Assembly (NCBI GenBank): GCA_002480565.1
Contig: DLCK01000045.1
Location: forward strand, 1-7,923
Direction of reading: 5' to 3'
Length of the DNA stretch: 7,923 nt
Origin: Phycisphaerales bacterium UBA7800
Lineage (GTDB): Bacteria; Planctomycetota; Phycisphaerae; Phycisphaerales; Phycisphaeraceae
Shown here: positions 5,340 through 7,923 of the stretch, one piece after another
Numbering within the stretch: position 1 is the first letter of the stretch
Layout: the number at the start of each line of letters is the position of its first letter
Notes under the pieces: model-generated
Seen by the model: the letters and a program-made list of their open reading frames with translations, nothing else
Told to the model about the DNA's origin: nothing
The model's database searches: none
Made by a program: the position numbers and the translations under genes

Positions 5340-7058
5340 ATGTCATATCTCACCCGACCCGCGTTTTTTGTTCGATTTCTGTCATTGTTTCTATTGCTGG
5401 CAATCAGTTCCAATGCAATCGCAGCCCCAGAGCAGGACAGTTACGGACTGTATCACTTTTTTCAAAAGCTGCGGAATAATCAGCAGGTTAACGTCGTGGC
5501 TATCGGCGGATCAATCACACAGGCAGGCACCGGTTGGTCGAAGATGTCAGCTGACCTTATTGCCAAGGCGTATCCCAACGCGCAAGTCAAGTTCGTCAAT
5601 GCTGGCATCAGTGGGACAGGGAGTAACCTTGGCATCTTCCGACTTGAACGTGATGTCATCCAGTATCAACCTGACCTGGTACTCGTCGAATTTGCCGTCA
5701 ACGATGGCGGTGCGCCAGACAAGGCATGCATTCGCAATCTTGAATCAATCATTGTCCGGTTGCGTCAACTGCCCAAGCCGCCGGCCATTGTCTTTGTCCA
5801 GGCTGCTTCAAAGTCCGGCGACGGGCATCATGCACGTCATAACCTTGTCGCCAAGCATCATCGCGTGATGAGTGTGGATATGCAGAAAGCCATTGCAGAC
5901 CATATGTCAAAGACCGGCGCCACGTGGGATCAACTTTTTTCAGATCAAGTTCACCCGCGGACTGCCGGACATGAAGTCTATGCACAGACACTTTGGCAAC
6001 GGATGCAGGCCTACGAACAGTTACCTGCCATGACGATCAAGGAGCAACCCAAGCTCCCCAATCTATCTGGCGAGGATTTAATTCTTGATGGCAAGATGAT
6101 CACGCCGGACTTTGAAATGGATGGTTGGGTTTACAAGCAGGAGTCGATTAATGGTTGGTGGATGCAGTTTTTCCAAGGCTCATTGCAAAGCGGTGATAAG
6201 GCAGGCACATTGCATTTGCCGTTTTACGGTCGAACCATGGGGCTATGGTTGTTGATCAAGGAAGGGCGTGGCAAAGTCCGACTGCTAGTCGATGGACATT
6301 ATCTCAAAGATGCCAGCGCGTTTCGCCCCGATTGGTATTACGGTGCCTACATTCATCCTCAACTCTTTGATCAAGGGTGGCATGTGTTGAGCATCATCCC
6401 CTTGGGTGTCAATGATCAACCTGCCATCGCGCGAATTGGTTACCTGCTTTTGGAAGATCAATCCAAAGCACCTGCGCCAAGTCCTGAATTCTGGAAAACA
6501 ACATGGATCGAAAGTCGTGCCAAGGCAGATGCACTGGCGAAATTGTCATGGGACGTGATCCCCGTCGAGTCATGGCAAGTCATCGGCCCCTTTGGTGGTG
6601 ATCACCCTACGCCCTGGGAACAACCCCTTGTGGATATGAACAAGGACTTTGGAATCAAGCTCACCGGACAACCTGATACCAACCAGCTATTAACCGGATA
6701 CCAAGGCAAATCCGTCACTTGGCAGCAGGCTAAGGGCCTCAATGGTTGGGTGGACCTCAAAGCCATGTATGGACTCAAGGATCGGGGCGTGACTTATGCT
6801 CACGTCCAGATCAAGGCACCAGCTGATGGCAAGTACGAAGCGCGAATCTCGGCTGACTATTTCACATACATCACCGTCAACGGCAAGCGAGCTCATGAAA
6901 TGATCGAAGGGCATGGCAGTCCGCATAACCCCGTCCCTATGGTTCTACCCCTTAAGGCAGGTGTGAATGATGTTTGGCTGACGATTCATGCTGGAAGCAT
7001 GGGATATGGTTTTTTGATGGATTTACAAGCTGACCGTGGTTTAGAGATTGTGAAATGA
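5340..7058 (+). CDS. Exported SGNH/GDSL-type hydrolase with C-terminal beta-rich domains
   Basis: I place the start at ATG 5340 (572 residues): AAGGA lies 9 bases upstream and a good signal peptide follows at once (FFVRFLSLFLLLAISSNAIAA, cleavage near 28-29). The frame extends to an upstream TTG at 5274, but that would bury the signal peptide. The SGNH domain covers about 48-230: block I is GGSIT (S58, in place of the common GDS), block II is NAGISG, block III is FAVND (N121), and block V is SDQVHP (D202, H205). The catalytic set is complete, so it is probably an esterase acting on acyl groups, perhaps acetyl groups on glycans. A middle beta-rich domain (about 245-375) contains LLVDGHYL. The C-terminal domain (about 405-565) opens with SWQVIGPFGG and has ITVNGK and LPLKAGVNDVWL, a pattern seen in binding-type domains of large exported proteins. 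The gene follows the sulfatase on the same strand but has 242 bp of repeats and its own candidate promoter in between. Confidence 0.88.
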   Translation: MSYLTRPAFFVRFLSLFLLLAISSNAIAAPEQDSYGLYHFFQKLRNNQQVNVVAIGGSITQAGTGWSKMSADLIAKAYPNAQVKFVNAGISGTGSNLGIFRLERDVIQYQPDLVLVEFAVNDGGAPDKACIRNLESIIVRLRQLPKPPAIVFVQAASKSGDGHHARHNLVAKHHRVMSVDMQKAIADHMSKTGATWDQLFSDQVHPRTAGHEVYAQTLWQRMQAYEQLPAMTIKEQPKLPNLSGEDLILDGKMITPDFEMDGWVYKQESINGWWMQFFQGSLQSGDKAGTLHLPFYGRTMGLWLLIKEGRGKVRLLVDGHYLKDASAFRPDWYYGAYIHPQLFDQGWHVLSIIPLGVNDQPAIARIGYLLLEDQSKAPAPSPEFWKTTWIESRAKADALAKLSWDVIPVESWQVIGPFGGDHPTPWEQPLVDMNKDFGIKLTGQPDTNQLLTGYQGKSVTWQQAKGLNGWVDLKAMYGLKDRGVTYAHVQIKAPADGKYEARISADYFTYITVNGKRAHEMIEGHGSPHNPVPMVLPLKAGVNDVWLTIHAGSMGYGFLMDLQADRGLEIVK

Positions 7059-7173
7059 ATTTTTTTTGACTTCATCTTTGTCACCGTGTCATGGTATGCT
7101 TTGGCAGAGTGTGATGTGTTTCGGAGACGTTTTTTGAGTCAACATCAGAATTTGAATACCCAAAAGGACAATG

Positions 7174-7202
7174 CTGTCACCGGTGATTCAATTTTGTATG
7201 CT
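7174..7202 (+). promoter_or_regulatory. Candidate upstream promoter for the ferritin gene
   Basis: CTGTCA (7174-7179) and TATGCT (7197-7202) are 17 bases apart, each a partial match to sigma-70 boxes. A 10-bp palindrome TCACCGGTGA (7177-7186) overlaps the -35 box and could be an operator. The leader would be about 90 bases. Confidence 0.28.
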
Positions 7203-7232
7203 CGGATGACGTATTCAGTTCACAAATCGCGT

Positions 7233-7261
7233 TTGTTTCATATTTGAGATTACTGTAATTT
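7233..7261 (+). promoter_or_regulatory. Candidate proximal ferritin promoter with overlapping palindrome
   Basis: TTGTTT (7233-7238) and TAATTT (7256-7261) are 17 bases apart, which would give a leader of about 33 bases. The 11-bp palindrome ATTAC-T-GTAAT (7249-7259) overlaps the -10 box. It does not look like a standard Fur box. It competes with the candidate promoter at 7174-7202; the sequence alone does not decide between them. Confidence 0.3.
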
Positions 7262-7300
7262 GAACGTACCCCGCCGAAATTCAATTCAGGAGTAACCATC

Positions 7301-7813
7301 ATGATAGATCCGAAAATCGAACAAGCCATCAATGACCAGATTAACCAGGAAATGACTGCCGCCTACAGCTATCTGGCCATGGCAGCACATTTTGAAAAAG
7401 CCAATCTCTCCGGGTTCGCAAGCTGGATGTATCAGCAGCGACTTGAAGAGCTGACCCATGCCATGAAGCTGTATCACTATCTCATCGACCGTGGTGGTGA
7501 CTTGGCACTCAAGACCATTGAAAATCCGCAGAAAGAATTCGGCACGCCGCTGGAAGTCTTCAACATTGCCTTGAAGATGGAGCAGGCCAATACCGCATCG
7601 ATTAACCAACTCTATAAGTTGGCGACCGAGATCAGCGACTATGCCACCCAAAGCCATCTCAAGTGGTTCATTGATGAGCAGGTCGAAGAGGAAAAGAGCA
7701 TGGAAGATGCCATTGCCATGCTGGAACTTGCAGGTGATGATCGCAGTGCGATGCTTGTCCTCAATCAGCAGATGGGTGCCCGCCAGGGAGATCCCGGCGC
7801 ACCAGCAGAGTAA
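7301..7813 (+). CDS. ftnA: Bacterial non-haem ferritin
   Basis: This 170-residue protein has the normal length for bacterial ferritin (FtnA type) and starts at ATG 7301, 8 bases after AGGAG. It stores iron by oxidising Fe(II) at a di-iron centre and packing Fe(III) inside a 24-subunit shell. The ferroxidase residues are all in place with the same numbering as E. coli FtnA: E17, Y24, E50, H53, E94 and Q127, with E49, E129 and E130 as third-site residues. The opening MIDPKIEQAINDQINQEM and the LKWFIDEQVEEEK segment (120-132) are typical of the family. There is no haem-ligand methionine motif or twin-arginine leader, so it should be cytoplasmic and not a bacterioferritin. It lies 242 bp after the SGNH gene, with its own leader and terminator, and is probably a single-gene unit without a link to the sugar genes. 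Confidence 0.96.
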   Translation: MIDPKIEQAINDQINQEMTAAYSYLAMAAHFEKANLSGFASWMYQQRLEELTHAMKLYHYLIDRGGDLALKTIENPQKEFGTPLEVFNIALKMEQANTASINQLYKLATEISDYATQSHLKWFIDEQVEEEKSMEDAIAMLELAGDDRSAMLVLNQQMGARQGDPGAPAE

Positions 7814-7868
7814 TGAGACGGGGCTGATTTTTTAAGCCTCATCCTTTGTACATTGAAATTGACTTGTC

Positions 7869-7905
7869 ACAGTCCCATCGTGGTTTAGCGGTGGGACTGT
7901 TTTTA
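7869..7905 (+). terminator. Rho-independent terminator of the ferritin gene
   Basis: The 12-bp stem ACAGTCCCATCG/CGGTGGGACTGT (7869-7880, 7889-7900, one T-G pair) has an 8-base loop TGGTTTAG and is followed by five T (7900-7904) and then ATT. It lies 56 bases after the ferritin stop. Nothing further can be called between it and the right edge. Confidence 0.9.
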
Positions 7906-7923
7906 TTGTCCTTGCGATGGGTT

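Noticed and set aside
7066..7100. TTGACT and TATGCT as a promoter just after the SGNH gene
   Set aside because: The boxes are 23 bases apart, too far for a sigma-70 promoter; the motifs alone do not support a call.
7116..7247. Small 43-codon GTG-start frame encoding a basic peptide
   Set aside because: There is no ribosome binding site, the start codon is non-standard, and the frame overlaps the candidate ferritin promoters. It may be chance in a 242-bp gap.
7881..7890. TGGTTTAGCG in the ferritin terminator loop, resembling the REP-like arm
   Set aside because: Only about nine bases match the repeat arm (GGTTTAGCG) and the rest of the arm is absent; a chance match is likely.

Overview
The window looks like part of a carbohydrate-active locus from a Gram-negative heterotroph, most likely in the PVC superphylum (Planctomycetota is my best guess). 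The reasons are a Cys-type sulfatase, several exported carbohydrate-binding-module (CBM) proteins, an SGNH esterase carrying extra beta-rich domains, and Sec signal peptides on most of the sugar-related products. Base composition looks moderate, close to half G+C by eye. The taxon is inferred from gene content and protein style; no rRNA or other phylogenetic marker is present.

Layout, left to right. (1) Positions 1-2007 hold two related minus-strand genes for exported proteins built from CBM4/9-like beta-sandwich modules. The first runs off the left edge. A plus-strand tRNA-Leu(CAA) sits between them, followed by a strong hairpin terminator that also serves the end of the second CBM gene. (2) Positions 2008-2728 hold a divergent intergenic region, a small exported CBM6/35-like protein, and a terminator shared with the convergent gene that follows. 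(3) Positions 2745-5097 hold an AraC-family regulator transcribed away from an S1-family sulfatase. The 112-bp AT-rich region between them contains two perfect palindromes, one of which touches the sulfatase start codon. (4) Positions 5098-5339 are non-coding: a long inverted repeat resembling a paired REP (REPIN-like) element, seven perfect copies of the heptamer AAATCCC, and a candidate promoter. (5) Positions 5340-7058 encode a multidomain exported SGNH/GDSL hydrolase. (6) Positions 7059-7300 are a regulatory gap, followed by a non-haem ferritin with a complete ferroxidase centre and a strong terminator.

How they may work together (inference): the AraC protein may sense a sugar and control the divergent sulfatase. 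The sulfatase would remove sulfate esters and the SGNH enzyme acyl esters from a decorated polysaccharide or its fragments, while the three exported CBM proteins bind glycan at the surface or in the periplasm. No glycoside hydrolase, lyase or transporter is in view, so this is at most a fragment of such a system. The ferritin stores iron and has no evident link to the sugar genes. I did not find a clear, wholly new system. The best leads are the paired-REP element with its adjoining heptamer array, the palindrome at the sulfatase start, and the expansion of CBM-only exported proteins.
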